A DNA stretch of 64,000 nt from Toxonevra muliebris (GCA_963691655.1 OY829329.1:53953408-54017407), one strand, 5' to 3'. Shown: positions 13,095-25,016, counted from the first letter of the stretch. Numbers and translations are program-made. The notes: a model not told the origin generated them from the sequence alone.

Positions 13095-13685
13095 ACACTA
13101 CTTACCCACTATTTGAGATTCATGAGTCTATTATGTATGCGTATGTTTTGCGTATTTTTCTTTGCTACTTTCGATCATTAGTTATGCGGTCCATCACCTA
13201 CCCACCCAACTGGCCTAGAGGGGCATCCCGAATACTAACCGAACTTACCGACGCATAAAACTACGCAACGAATTCAAGCACCAAATTAATGAAAAACTAT
13301 CACAAAGAAATAACAAAATATTCTTATGTTTTTTGTTTTTAGATTTAACATTTTACTTATTTTTTTCACACATACATAACGTGATAACTCACGCCATTTC
13401 CCAAAAAGTTCGCGTTGCTAAATTTATCACAAAATTTCATTGCATTTTAACTCAATTCATAAAATTTTACTTTTTCTAATGAATTTTATCGTAATCACTT
13501 TTCACACTTAACCTCAACTTAATTTTTTTTTTTTTATATTTATTGAGAATGATAATTTTTCTATTTTAGTTTCATTTCCTTCTTACAGGTAATCACGGAC
13601 ATACTAAACGGTTTAATTGTAAGGATGGGAAAACCAACAGAGGATTGATCGAATTGAATCATATCGATCGGACACACGAGAGTGA
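13095..13685. repeat. Triplicated segment, copy 2 (diverged, shorter)
   Basis: It shares CTTACCCACTATTTGA, CATAAAACTACGCAACGAAT, CACAAAATTTCATTGCA and GGATGGGAAAA in the same order as copies 1 and 3, but with extensive divergence and deletions. It lies between them, so the duplication history has at least two steps. Confidence 0.7.
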
Positions 13686-14183
13686 ATTTCGTTGAAATCC
13701 TAACATACGACAAAAAATGAATTTTAAATTCGTTTTTTGACAGATTATAGGTTTGTAGAAGAAGAAGAATTTTTGTGTGTGTTTTGTGTAGATAAAAATG
13801 TTGCCTTCCAATTGGATTTGGAAACCAAGAATTTATATAGCAATTATGGATAAATGCTCTCCGTCTTCATTATTTTATTTTATCACTTAGTAAATATTAA
13901 AAGAGCAGCTGTTATGAAAACAAAGTCCAAAATGTGTAAAAAATGTAACAGATTTTAAATTTTTCCTGTTTGTAACAACCATGTGTTTATGGGTTTCAAG
14001 TGCATTTCAACAAAATGCATCTGAAATGCAAAATTTCATTTGACAGTTTCTATATGACAGAATTCCTCATTTCAGATGCATATCAACGAAATGCTACATT
14101 TACCTTAAATTCACTCTCGTTAAAAAACAATTTATCATTTAACATAAAAATCATTTCCTAAAATTATCAATGTTTATCACATA

Positions 14184-14805
14184 AGCCCTACTCACTCTTT
14201 AGAGTAAAGTGCTGGTTAACGGAGTAACAGAATAAAAGTGTAAAGCAAAATTACTCTTCAAAAACAAAATATGCGACATTTGTTTTTACTCACACTTTAC
14301 ACTTTTACTCTAGTTCGACCCTTTAGTAAAATATTTGTTACTCTGTTACTCTGAGTAAGAGAGAAAATTAGTGTTGCCTACTTTTCGATTTGTACGACAA
14401 CAAAAAATAAAAACAAAAGTTTTGCTCCTGGCGCTTTTAATTGGGAACATTGATCGCAGAGAAAATAAAAAAAAAGCTGTCAACAATATGAAATGAAAAA
14501 ATTTTGAATTTCTACTCATGTTTTTATTTATAAGAACGTTTGAAAACTATTGCGAATCAATTTTATCTTCTTTTCACCTTCAACACACTTAAATTTGCAA
14601 ACAGCTTCTAGCATTAAAGGATGTTTTTGCACTTTTACTACAAACTTTTTCAATGGAAAAAAAGTAAACAAATAATGAAAAATATATTTTTGGACTTTTA
14701 CTCCAGAGAGCACTTTTTTAGTTTTAGAGGCGTTCACGCTCTAGAGTAAAACATTACTTTTTTACTCCGTTACACAGCTCTTTACACCAAAGAGTGAATA
14801 GGGCT
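14184..14805. mobile_element. Harbinger-like MITE, family A copy 2
   Basis: The TIRs are AGCCCTACTCACTCTTTAG and AAAGAGTGAATAGGGCT, flanked by ATA on each side (14181-14183, 14806-14808). It is highly similar to the outer parts of the element at 5844-6525 but lacks the hAT-like insertion. Its right end coincides with the left boundary of triplicated-segment copy 3. Confidence 0.75.
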
Positions 14806-15815
14806 ATAAATAAATGCTGTAACTGAACATTTCTTACCCACTATTTCAATTTTTGAATTTACTGCATTTTTATAGCCTTGAGACTTACACATCAGCAGCG
14901 CAAAAAAGCACCTTTGCAGCAGTGCCGCCATATTAAATGCCCGATCAGCAGCCAGATATTGCATTTTGAACGCTTTTGCTATACCAAACGCAACACGAAC
15001 TTATCGACTCATAAAACTAAGCAACGAATCAAATGCGCTAATTACAAATTAAAATAAAAAAACACTAAAAATACATAACTAAATATTCTACCGCAGTTAT
15101 GTACATTCTTTTGTGAAAGCACTTTGCCGCTTTATTTTTTAAGTTCCCACTTTTTACTTCCTTTTTTAATCGCACACATACACACACACACACATATCAC
15201 ACACGACATCACACGCCACTTCGCAAAAATTTCTTTACCACAAAATTTCATTGCACTTTTCTTTTATTAAACTATTGTATCTTGCACAACATTGATATAT
15301 TTTTTCTTTTTCTAATTAATTGCATTTTATTTTAATCACTTTTCACACTTGATCGTAATTTCTTTTCGATATTTATTAAGAATAACTATTTTTCCGATTT
15401 AGTTTCACTTTTCACTTCCTTTTTTCAAATCTTCACGCACATACTAACAACGGTTTGATGTAGGGATGGGAAAATCGACTAGCGATTATTAGAATTTATC
15501 GATTCTTGTGGAGTAATACAAGAGGTAACTTTTAAGGTATGTAAATATTTTCTCGGGTATAAAATAAAGTTGTGTATGATTAATTTTGAGATTAGAAGAT
15601 GTGGTCATTTCTCGAATTATATAAAACATTCAGAACACAATTTGCTCATATGGGTTTTTCCCATGTCCGTCTGAATCAATCCTGCTCTTGACTAAGTTTT
15701 CCATCCCTAAACTTTTGTCTTCATATCGTTTTTGATCTTCCTTTAAGGTAAAGCGTGATCAGATGTTGGAAAGGCCTATCGAGAAATTTCCTTAAGTAGG
15801 CGTCAAGAATTAATT
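14806..15815. repeat. Triplicated ~1-kb segment, copy 3
   Basis: It is near-identical to 11913-12943. It differs by single bases, a 12-bp insertion (ACTTCCTTTTTT near 15154) and a deletion of roughly 20-30 bp near 15630. It starts immediately after MITE family A copy 2. Confidence 0.85.
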
Positions 15816-16282
15816 CTGTTTTTACATCGATATCACCAAGTTTTATTTGAACAGATAGAGTTTCGAATGTTATTTCGGGCTTTACATCAACTATTTTGAA
15901 TTGAAATCTGGACAGTGATACTTATGAGATGCTCTGAATGCTCAAAATATAAATTATGAAAAGAATGGAAAATATTGTAGCCATGGTAACATCACCAGAT
16001 TGATGAATATATGGAACAGAAATATATAGTAAGAAAAAAAGAATAAAAAAATAAATCCATTTTTAAATCAAGCAGAAAAAAAACTATTAAATTCAGCATA
16101 ATAACATAAAATTTATTTGATATTTGATTTATTTCTATGAAATTTATACAATTTAACGCAAAAAAATCTTATTATAACATAAATATCAAATTATAAATAG
16201 GGGGAAAAAGAAAAAACTACTTTACGTACTTATAGAAAACCTAAACAATTAATTCGTCGTTTAGTAAATCAGTCTTTCTCTA
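15816..16282. other. Intergenic, downstream of the C10 gene
   Basis: No gene is seen. On the minus strand AATAAA occurs at 16112-16117 and 16128-16133, about 150-170 bp past the stop of the C10 gene, and is a likely poly(A) signal. Confidence 0.5.
16128..16133 (-). terminator. Candidate poly(A) signal, C10 gene
   Basis: AATAAA on the minus strand, 150 bp after the stop codon. A second AATAAA lies at 16112-16117. Confidence 0.4.
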
Positions 16283-16633
16283 TTATATTAAAATATCATT
16301 TGTTGTGTTAATAGCAATCGGTGGCAGATAAATAGCTCTTATTTGGCTACGTAAGCGAGCGATTTCCACATCCTCACGTTCCATTTCACGTATGAGCTGT
16401 GAAAACTGCACCAAGCCCTCACGATTACTGGGAAAACCATAAGATTTAATTACATCCGTTTGCAATTGCATGACCAACGGGAAGACATGCTGCATCATTT
16501 GAAGCATCTCTTTGCCAGCTGATGCCTTGGCTTCAGATAATTTTTTGGAATTTTCTGGTTGATTGACAGTGCGTATGATTTCGATGAGAATTTGTTTTGC
16601 CATTTCGTTGTTGAAATTCATTAAATACGACAT
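16283..16633 (-). CDS. Protein C10 (C12orf57) family protein
   Basis: A 116-residue protein when started at the Met of MSYLMNF. The order AKQILIEIIRTVNQPEN, EMLQMMQHVFPLVMQLQ, VIKSYGFP and IRAIYLPP follows the vertebrate protein C10 family (about 126 residues), which has PEN, a mid FVLPVATQIQ-type helix, VIKAYGF and a final LPP. The family is small, helical and biochemically uncharacterised; human C12orf57 mutations cause Temtamy syndrome. The exon appears to begin at 16711 after an AAATTTCAG acceptor. It can be joined in frame over a 147-bp intron (16712-16858, donor GTAAGT) to an upstream ATG at 16879, giving a 33-residue longer N-terminus. I prefer the shorter start because the family starts close to this point. 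The gene is divergent from Faf2, about 1.5 kb away. Confidence 0.85.
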   Translation of the reverse strand: MSYLMNFNNEMAKQILIEIIRTVNQPENSKKLSEAKASAGKEMLQMMQHVFPLVMQLQTDVIKSYGFPSNREGLVQFSQLIREMEREDVEIARLRSQIRAIYLPPIAINTTNDILI

Positions 16634-17055
16634 GATGGATAACAATTGGTGGTGATAATGTTTTATCGCTGGTGGGGTGTCGAGAGTATAGGTGAATGAC
16701 GTTGATTTCAACTGAAATTTAAATAATTTATTTAGTAAATTATAAAATTTTGTTTACAAATACACGAACACAAACTCCTTATTTTAGTTTTAATAAATGT
16801 CAAAAGAGTTGATGCTGTTCCCAGTTTTAGTACCAAGTACTTAGTACTCGAAACTTACAGCCAGTGTTGCCAGTAACATTTCGGGGAAATGTACGCAGAA
16901 ATCTTCCTACTTGATAAATTCTTCAGTGGTCCTCATGAAAGCTTGTTTATGTGCAAATTTGTATACACCGTTTCATTAATACACTCTGCACAAAAGTGCT
17001 GAAAATTCAAAATTAACTACATACGATTTTTTTTAATGTACTCAACTATATACAA

Positions 17056-17076
17056 GTTTGCGAGGTGCTCGCAAAC
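17056..17076. other. Perfect 9-bp stem, 3-nt loop hairpin
   Basis: GTTTGCGAG-GTG-CTCGCAAAC is a perfect inverted repeat in AT-rich DNA between the C10 gene and Faf2. It could be a short hairpin, a protein-binding palindrome or chance. Confidence 0.6.
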
Positions 17077-17079
17077 CTT

Positions 17080-18110
17080 TTTATGTATGGAGAATGAAAA
17101 CGAATACGAAGCATTTACGAGATTTCATGAGGACCACTTTTGTTTGTTCGACTGGTATAAATAAATGCACCGACGGATTAGACTCCCTCGAATTACTACT
17201 ACTACTGAATATAGGACGAAAATCAAAAGAAAAGTGAAGCACATCAACAATTACATTATGTGTCCGTTTACACGATGTAGGCATGATTGATTTTTTGTTA
17301 TATTTTGGACAGAAGAAATTAAATTTTGAAATTTCTGTTTAATTTTTCTTTGTAATCTCAGAAATTTGTTATTTCCGTCTATGAAAAATAAAACCAATCG
17401 ATAAAATTTATTTATTTCATGCCTTCTTAAATTTTGTTAACGCTTGGTTTGGTTTTTCGGCCACTTCAGCATTGTGCTTCTTGATGGTATCGTTTTAACT
17501 GTTAAACATTTATGGGAAAAACTGTAATCATCGGAACCATTTTAATATCAGACAGTCATGCAAATCTATGCATATCTCCGTGCTCGTATTTCAACTACTG
17601 TGTTTGCTATATTTTGAGGGCAACTATGGTGATAGCAAACTGGTTCGGTCAATCTTAGATTTAAAATCAGTCGTTTCAGTTATGGGTTATTTGGAACTCA
17701 ATAAAATTGTTTTTTATAGATTTTAATTGATAATTTTTGTTAAATCTTTCACACTTAGAACGTTACATTACCAATTTTATCTATTGACATAACGTTTCAT
17801 TCTTTTCAAATTAATTAATTTTAAATTTTTTTTCATAAAAATCTTACTTTTTATTATACAGAGTTACATAATTTAGAACTGTTTAGTACTTCCTTCCACT
17901 TCTGCGCATAAACAATACGCATCCAAATGCAACCCCGTGCAAATGATTCACAATTGTTGATAATGTCAATTCAACTGACATACAGTAGAATAAGTAAAAG
18001 AAAAACCATTTTTTTTTTTCAACAAAAAGAAAAAACACGAACATTTTAACTTATCTATAATTTTAAGCATAATACTAGCAAAAATTGATGCAGAAAGAAA
18101 TGTATACTGA
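17080..18110. other. Intergenic region between C10 and Faf2
   Basis: AT-rich, with no recognisable gene. It must contain the promoters of the two divergently oriented genes; I cannot identify a TATA box or initiator with confidence. Confidence 0.5.
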
Positions 18111-18335
18111 AAAATATCCGATCGAAATTACCAGCAACCTTGAAACAAAACAATAAATGTGCTGAAATAGTGAAATATATGAAAGGAAAAATATTCAGGT
18201 AGAAGAAAGAAAGTAGCAGCAAGCAATTCGTGACAAAGTCTGAGCCGAGCTGGGTCAGTCAATTCATTCTGGTCATTCGCAGCTGAACTTTGTAAGCTAA
18301 CGGACGAAAGGAAAGCAGACAAAACATAACTATAT
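18110..18335 (+). other. Putative 5' UTR exon of Faf2
   Basis: A consensus donor (TATAT|GTAAGTAAG) follows position 18335, and a polypyrimidine-acceptor (TTTAAACAG) ends at 18422, 140 bp before the Faf2 start codon. That makes an 87-bp leader intron plausible. The 5' limit is a guess. Confidence 0.35.
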
Positions 18336-18561
18336 GTAAGTAAGACAAAATCAAGACATTGTTTTTTTTTTTACATAAAATGTTTATTTAAATTTTTTAT
18401 TTATTTTCTTAAATTTAAACAGTGATTCCCTAGAATAACGCAAGTCGCTATAACCATACCATCATTTTAGACACATTTTATAAAATTTACGTAGTGCTAT
18501 CATTCAATACAACAACTACTTTTCATCACATTCAAAAATAATTTAAATCACTTTCAACAAC

Positions 18562-21500
18562 ATGGAAATCGATGGCTTAACCAACGAGCAAACTGATAAG
18601 GTGCTGCAGTTCCAAGACTTGACAGGTATCGAGGATATGAACGTATGTCGTGATGTACTGATACGACACCAGTGGGATTTGGAAGTAATTAACGAATTTT
18701 CGAATTTATTCAACGCTTTTGTTTTATTATACATGCATGTGTTTGTGTTTTATCTTTTAGGTTGCATTCCAAGAACAACTAAACATACGTGAAGGCATTC
18801 CAACAATGTATGCTGCTTCGCGTGATGTACGCGCACCACCCGTTATCGATGACCGTTTCCTGCAACAAGTTTTTACGGCTAGCATGCCCGGTGGACGTAC
18901 AGCACGTTCGTCATCATCTTTGGCAGCGGTAGTAGCTACCGGAGCACCAATGCCACGCGGTTTTACTGGCATAATAGGTTATATAATTAATATAGTTTTT
19001 CAATACTGCTACTCGACATTCTCGGGTATTATTAGTGCGCTGCTGAATATTGGACGCAACGATGAAAGGAGTATGTATATTTTATTCATAATATTTTTGT
19101 TTGCTTATTGTTTTTACAAAATACTTTACACCCACGCGGAGAGTATCTTTGTTGAACCTTGAACGCTTGACATTATTTCTTTGATTATGTCTGTCCGATT
19201 TCGTAAAAAAATACCATTACTGATATAAATCTCCTTGAATTAATATATTGCCAAGCATTCTGGCCAAAATAAAACATGCAGAGGAATGCATTGCAGGTAA
19301 AAACATACACACAAGTAATGCTAATGTCGCGACAGGCATTTGTTTCGCTGCGGACATTTTTTATGCAGTTTATTTACTGTACTTCTCAATAACAACACAT
19401 GTTAAAGATAAATAAGGTAGCAGTTTCCCTAAAGACGCTATAGCAAATATACCTTCATATCCCATAGCCATGTTCTGAATTTCACTAGAATTTTTCTTAA
19501 TTCAGACACACGTGGTTTAAAGAATAATTTACCTGGTTTGAACGTACATATGTTTATGATGCCAATAGCAATAATTTTATTTAGGGATTTTCCATTCCAA
19601 ACTTAATTACACCTTCACATTTATAACAACACAGAAAGAAAGAAAATAATGCGCTTTCAAATTTCTGCTTATCTAAAAAGCATCATTTAACATTTCAAAT
19701 TCATTCATTCACTGACTATACTGGAAATTTACACAAGTATTTGAAATCTATATAAGTGTATAAAATCTATGCAAAAACAGAGCATATCATCACAAGCTAA
19801 GCTGAAACCGCTGAAAGAATATACATACATACAAAACCATCGAAAGCTGAGAATTCAACACGCTTTACCAAATACCCATACTTTTTTAAACCATCTCATT
19901 AATATAAAATTTATTTTTTATGCAACATAGTTACAGATCAAGAAAATGGTAATCCACATACTAAACCAAAGTCAAAAGAATCAAATATATCTGTATCTGG
20001 TACAGCAGGTATTGAATTAGACTCAGAAATGTCAGATTTAACAAGTTCATCTGATTCTGCAATGCCCGATATAAATGTATCAGGCGATTCGGGAATATCA
20101 GTTTCAGGTGAAGTCTCTCAACAGTCAGAGTATATCCTTTCTGAATTAAATGATAATAAAATAGACGTTTCTGAATCAGGTTCAGGTGATAGTTCTGAAC
20201 TTTCCAATAATATGCTTGTTGATGTTAACTTAAATGAATCAGTCAATTCGCAAATAACAACTGGTTCAGGTGGTGTTGTCTCTCAATCTTCAAGTGATTC
20301 GGAACCTTCTAATAATGATATGGCAATTGTATCGGCTTCAATTGTTATTTTTAGCTCTGAAAATACACTCACTGAATCATCAAATTCAATGGGCTTCGTT
20401 AGATCTGATGACAATGCAACTGTTTCAGGTTTAAATAATGGTATAAATGATACTGAGCCAATATTAAATGATTCAAATGTACAACAAGAATATGAGCTCT
20501 CTGATTCAGAAGCTGATTCTGATGCTGATTCAGATGAACATGATATATCTGCCAGTTCGACAAATTCTGATATAAATAACCCTCAAGAGCCTAATTTAAA
20601 TGGTAAATATTTACATTATATTTTATATACTATAGCAGTACTTAGCAGTAGAATTGAATCTAAATAATGGACAGAAAATCCTATGTCCAGACCTAGATAC
20701 AGCAGGAGTATTAACATTAGTATTAATTTGTTTGTTTTTTGATTTACCATTGATAGTAATCTAATGATAATGAATGCTCTATTTCATAAGCATTAAAAGG
20801 TTTAATGCTAGTGCTATGTAGTTGGATTTCATTGACATAAATTATGTATTGGATACTAATGCTATTTCCATTCCATTACCATTAATTGAGTGCGTTTGAT
20901 TTAAAATTACAGTTTTAATAAAATTAACATTAACCTAGCATTGGTGTTTAAATGTTTAAATATAATTGAAATCGAACTAGCATTAGCATTGAGAAGTGTT
21001 CACTGCTTATGAAAATGAGCTTGTATTATTATTCCAACCCTTAATTCAATTAACTAACCACCTTAGCTAGTAATAGTAAAGTTAAAAATGAGTTGCTGAT
21101 TGAGTGTATATAGCCACGCCTACTTTGTCCTAAACACATGGGTGTAGGGTATCTCTCATACTCGGCATAATCGAAGCTCATCGAGTGTTATATGATTTAT
21201 TTTACCTCCACTTATTAATTTTTTTTCCTACTTGTCAGTTGTTACCGATCCGCTTGGCGATGTCATGAGTTTCATTCGCAATTACAACGAGAAAAATACA
21301 CTACACCCAGTTTTCTATCAGGGCACCTATGCTCAAGCATTAAATGATGCCAAGCAGGAATTACGCTTTTTACTTGTCTATCTGCATAAGGATCCAACGA
21401 AAAATGCTGACGTCGACTCATTTTGCAGTCAAACGCTCACCAATCAATCAGTGATTAATTATATTAATCAAAACATGTTATTCTGGGGCTGTGATGTTTC

Positions 21501-22390
21501 CTCGCCCGAAGGCTATCGAGTTGCGCATTCACTCAATGCGCGCACATATCCCTTAATGGTTTTGATAGGATTACGTTCTAATAAGATGGTCGTTGTGGGA
21601 CGATTTGAAGGTGATTGCTTACCAGAAGAGCTGGTGCGTCGTTTACAGACAGTTAAATCGGCGAATGAGGTATGGTTGAGCCAAACGCGAGCCGACCGGC
21701 TAGAGCGCAACCTTACACAGACCCTCAGGCGGCAACAGGATGAAGCGTATCATTTAAGTTTGCGTGCCGATGAAGAAAAAGAGAGAGTGCGACAGCTGGA
21801 ATTGGATGCTGAACGACAAGAGCAAGAGGCTTTGGAGCGTGAACGTCAAGAGGCTGAACGGAAAAAAGATGTGAGTAAAAAGGGATTGAAATTGGAAGAA
21901 GTTCTAGTGAGAAAATTACTATTGCTAATAATTATTAAACATAGGAAATAGCTAAATTGAAAATCGATTTAGCTGATCGTGTACCCAGTGAACCACCTGC
22001 TGATGAACCAGATGCAATAAGCGTTGTATTTAAACTGCCTAATGGTGCACGTATTGAAAGACGTTTTCATAAAACCGATTCGATATCAGTAAGTGTAAAA
22101 AATCATGCAAAATATTTTATACATATTTATGTTTGTGTTTCTTCTTGCAGGATCTCTCCAACTATTTATTTTGTCATCCCTCGTCACCTGATGAATTTGA
22201 AATTACTACAAATTTCCCCAAGCGTGTTTTGTATGCTAAAATGCATGTTGATAACGGTCCCAGCAGTAGCTGTAACAGCAGCATCAACAGTTCTTCATAT
22301 GACTCGGCCGCAGCAGCCGATTGCAAAACATTAGCTGAAGTTGGGTTGAAAAATCGTGAAGTTTTGTTTGTTAACGATCTGCAAGCGTAA
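18562..22390 (+). CDS. Faf2: FAF2/UBXD8, UBA-UAS-UBX p97 adaptor
   Basis: Exons: 18562-18684, 18761-19070, optional 19931-20602, 21239-21870, 21945-22088, 22151-22390. All junctions are GT-AG and phase-consistent, giving 482 residues without the cassette and 706 with it. Domains (short form): UBA at about 5-45; hydrophobic hairpin at about 108-138 (GIIGYIINIVFQYCY), the ER/lipid-droplet membrane anchor; UAS thioredoxin-like fold from about 145 (VTDPLGDVMSF, HPVFYQGTY, RFLLVYLHKD); charged coiled coil at about 285-360; UBX at about 375-480 (FKLPNGARIERRF). FAF2 recruits p97/VCP to ubiquitinated ER and lipid-droplet clients. The UBX p97-binding loop reads FPKR where human FAF2 has FPRR. Human FAF2 has 445 residues. 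The Ser/Ala-rich insertion between FPKRVLYAKM and LAEVGL is fly-specific or lineage-specific as far as I can tell. Confidence 0.93.
19931..20602 (+). other. Faf2: Phase-symmetric Ser/Asp-rich cassette exon of Faf2
   Basis: 672 nt, exactly 224 codons, fully open. The acceptor is GCAACATAG|TT; the donor is AAATG|GTAAAT. The upstream exon ends in phase 1, this exon enters and leaves in phase 1, and the UAS exon enters in phase 1. Including or skipping it therefore preserves the frame. It would insert an acidic, Ser/Asn-rich disordered segment (for example SDSEADSDADSDEHD) at residue 145, between the membrane hairpin and the UAS domain. The first codons (ITDQ) mimic the IVTDP start of the next exon. 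Human FAF2 has no such segment. No transcript evidence is available here. Confidence 0.7.
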
Positions 22391-22966
22391 TATTTAACTT
22401 ATCGCTTAGCAATTGCTTGTTTTTAAAAGCAAAACAGAACAAAGCAAAGAAAACAACAAAAACAAATACCCAACTAAAAAATTACCGATTGATTGATCTT
22501 TGTATTAGTCCAACTACATATGCATAAATATGAAATATTCCTAAATTGATTTCATTTATTGTATATACTGATGTATGTATGTATCTATCTATATATGCAC
22601 ATTCACATATGTACTTCTGTTCACTTATACATAGACTAGACCGAAATGCAGTCGGAATGCAACTTTCGTGGTTCGTGTTTCTCCTTTCATATTTCAAATA
22701 CATAATATTATCATTTGATTCTCTTCTTTTTCATTTTACATTTCATGCTATGCTATTGTACTTATCATTTAGCAATTCTACTTTACTAATTTCTATTAGT
22801 ATTTCATACATTTTTAGTTGATTATTTTGGGTTAATTTTCGATAGAACACAATAAGTCTTTTTTTTATATACATATAATATATACTTACTATATGTATAA
22901 ATATCTATATATTGCAATTATTTAAGAACATTTGTAATAACATTTACATGTCTATGAAATAACAAC

Positions 22967-22972
22967 AATAAA
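22967..22972 (+). terminator. Candidate poly(A) signal, Faf2
   Basis: AATAAA 577 bp after the Faf2 stop, following an AT-rich 3' UTR with ATGTATGT/ATATA microsatellites. Confidence 0.4.
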
Positions 22973-23784
22973 AAGTAAGAATTATTAGAAATGAATTTGT
23001 TTTACTCACTATCATGTGCACGGTTTCAGTAATGTTATAAACACATAGAGAACTATAGGCTTGCGACTGCATAATTGAAACTGAAATGGCGTCGGTATTC
23101 GAAAGAATGGAATTAATTTAACGGCTGCAACAGCAAGCGATATTTGTTGATTTTCAAACCAAAATTAATTTTTTAAGTGAAACTTCTTTAACGAGGGTAA
23201 ATCGAAAAATTTGCAACGGAAATTGCGTTGATATTGCACTCACACGAAACTAATAAGAAACGAAGTTATGCTGTTGTTAGTGTACAGAGAACGAGGTCAT
23301 ATAGGGATCGGCTACATACAATCATGCAGAGAATCGACTTCTCGTCATGTGTTTTAGTGAGAGAGCTTGATTCCACATACATAGCTGCTTTCCTCTCATG
23401 TGTTATATATGTGTACTAAGTCGTGTTTGTGCCGATAAGTGTAGAGAATATCAACGGAGGCAAAGCATTAATAAACTAGAGAGAAGAAGACCGCAAAAAC
23501 TTTAACAGAATTTGTTATAAATGTTTTCTAATAATTTTCAAATAAACAATAAAGTATCACTTCTACTGTGAGTGCCTGCAGACACTTAATTTTTTCTTCA
23601 TTTTTCTTCTTCTGTTTCGTATTTATGCTTACACTTCTCTCTTTTTCTGCAACTGAAGTTATGCAGTCGTGCAGTTGTGTGATTGCCAAATTTTGTAATT
23701 TTATTAAAACGAGTGTATTTTTAGTTTTGACACATGCAGTCGCAACCATGTCGCCCTCTATGTGTTTATACTATAAGTAAGACT
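22973..23784. other. Intergenic stretch
   Basis: No recognisable gene. Short open frames occur on both strands without domains. Confidence 0.5.
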
Positions 23785-24250
23785 ATGAGGAAGGAGGAAG
23801 TTAATGAGATGAAGAAAAACGGAGGAAACGACTGAAGGGAGAAGAGAGGGTAATTATGAGAAGGGGAGAAGAAAGAGTGATTATGAGAAGGGGAGAAGAG
23901 AAAGAGAGATCATGAAGAGGAGAGGATTGAAAAGGAGTAAAGCTAGAGAGATAAAACACGAGGAGGGTACAAGAGGGATAAAGTATGTGGAGGGAGAAGA
24001 GAGATGAGAAAGTATAAAGGGAGACAAAATACCATGAAGAGGGGGAAGGCAAAAATGGGAAGGAGGAATGAAGATATAATCAAGAAAAGAGTGAAAAGGG
24101 GAGAAGAGAATATGGGAAGAGCGTGGGATGTGCGAAATGAAATGGGGTGAGAAGGTAAAAGGAATGTAAATTATTTAAAGGTGAAGAGAAAAAGAAACAA
24201 AGAGCGGATAACGAGAAACAGAGGGATAAGAAAGAGAAAGGCGAGGAGGG
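23785..24250 (+). repeat. Long polypurine tract (GA-rich), about 460 bp
   Basis: The plus strand is overwhelmingly A and G, with motifs such as GAGAAGGGGAGAAGA repeated near 23860-23900 and few pyrimidines. Such tracts can form intramolecular triplexes (H-DNA) and behave as GAGA-type elements. The minus-strand open frame across it is a by-product of composition. Confidence 0.75.
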
Positions 24251-25016
24251 TGATCTTTAAGTTGGGAAATCAAATTCTTCTGACATTGATTTTTCTTTGT
24301 CTAGGCATATTTTTAAGATTCAAAATTAAAAATGTTTGTAACATTTTTTAATTGTAATTATTTTTCAAATTTAATTTTTTTTTTTTTTTTTGCATATCTA
24401 TCTTAAACTATTCTAACTAGTCTGTAAGAACATTGTATTCATAGACAAAGAAAGTAAATAAATAAATAAAGAAATAAAATGATGTCTTATGTTTTCGCGA
24501 CATTAACATTTGTGAAAAAACAGAAGCAGAATACACATTGATAAACCCCGTATTTTGTCAAAAACGTAGAATTTTGAGATATAATGGAATAATTTCGCAT
24601 TTTGGCGAATTGCATTAGTTCGGAAGATCACCCAAACGTTAAAATTATTTGAAGAAATAGAGAAAATTGATGGAATATGGGCAAATCCATTAAAACCGCT
24701 ATGTTTCGAACACGATGGATGCGACAACGACAGCAAGTATTCTTATGAATACTGAGACATTTTTTTTTATTTGTTTGGTAAATGAAACAATTGGCGTTTA
24801 GATGATTTTTAGTTTTTTGAACTCTGTTTTCCTTCTCTGATTTGAAAATCTGTTTTTCTTTTACTGCAAGCTTGCCACGTCGTCGGAAGATTATATCTAT
24901 CTTACTCAGATTCACCACCATTGCCCAATTCATACAGTATATCTCGAGACGAATTATTGTTAAGAAAACATAAGTAAAACTACATATCTACATAATAGTT
25001 AGCACATCTACAAACT
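24251..25016. other. Intergenic stretch
   Basis: AT-rich and featureless apart from poly-T runs. It separates Faf2 from the convergently transcribed zinc-finger gene. Confidence 0.5.

Noticed and set aside
12989..13258. 89-codon plus-strand frame
   Set aside because: It spans the boundary of triplicated-segment copy 2 and is not preserved in copies 1 and 3.
14782..14964. 60-codon minus-strand frame with MAALLQRC-like start in the triplicated segment
   Set aside because: The near-identical copy at 12 kb carries non-triplet indels that break it, so it is not under coding constraint.
23801..24052. Ser/Pro/Leu-rich minus-strand frame
   Set aside because: It is a composition by-product of the polypurine tract.
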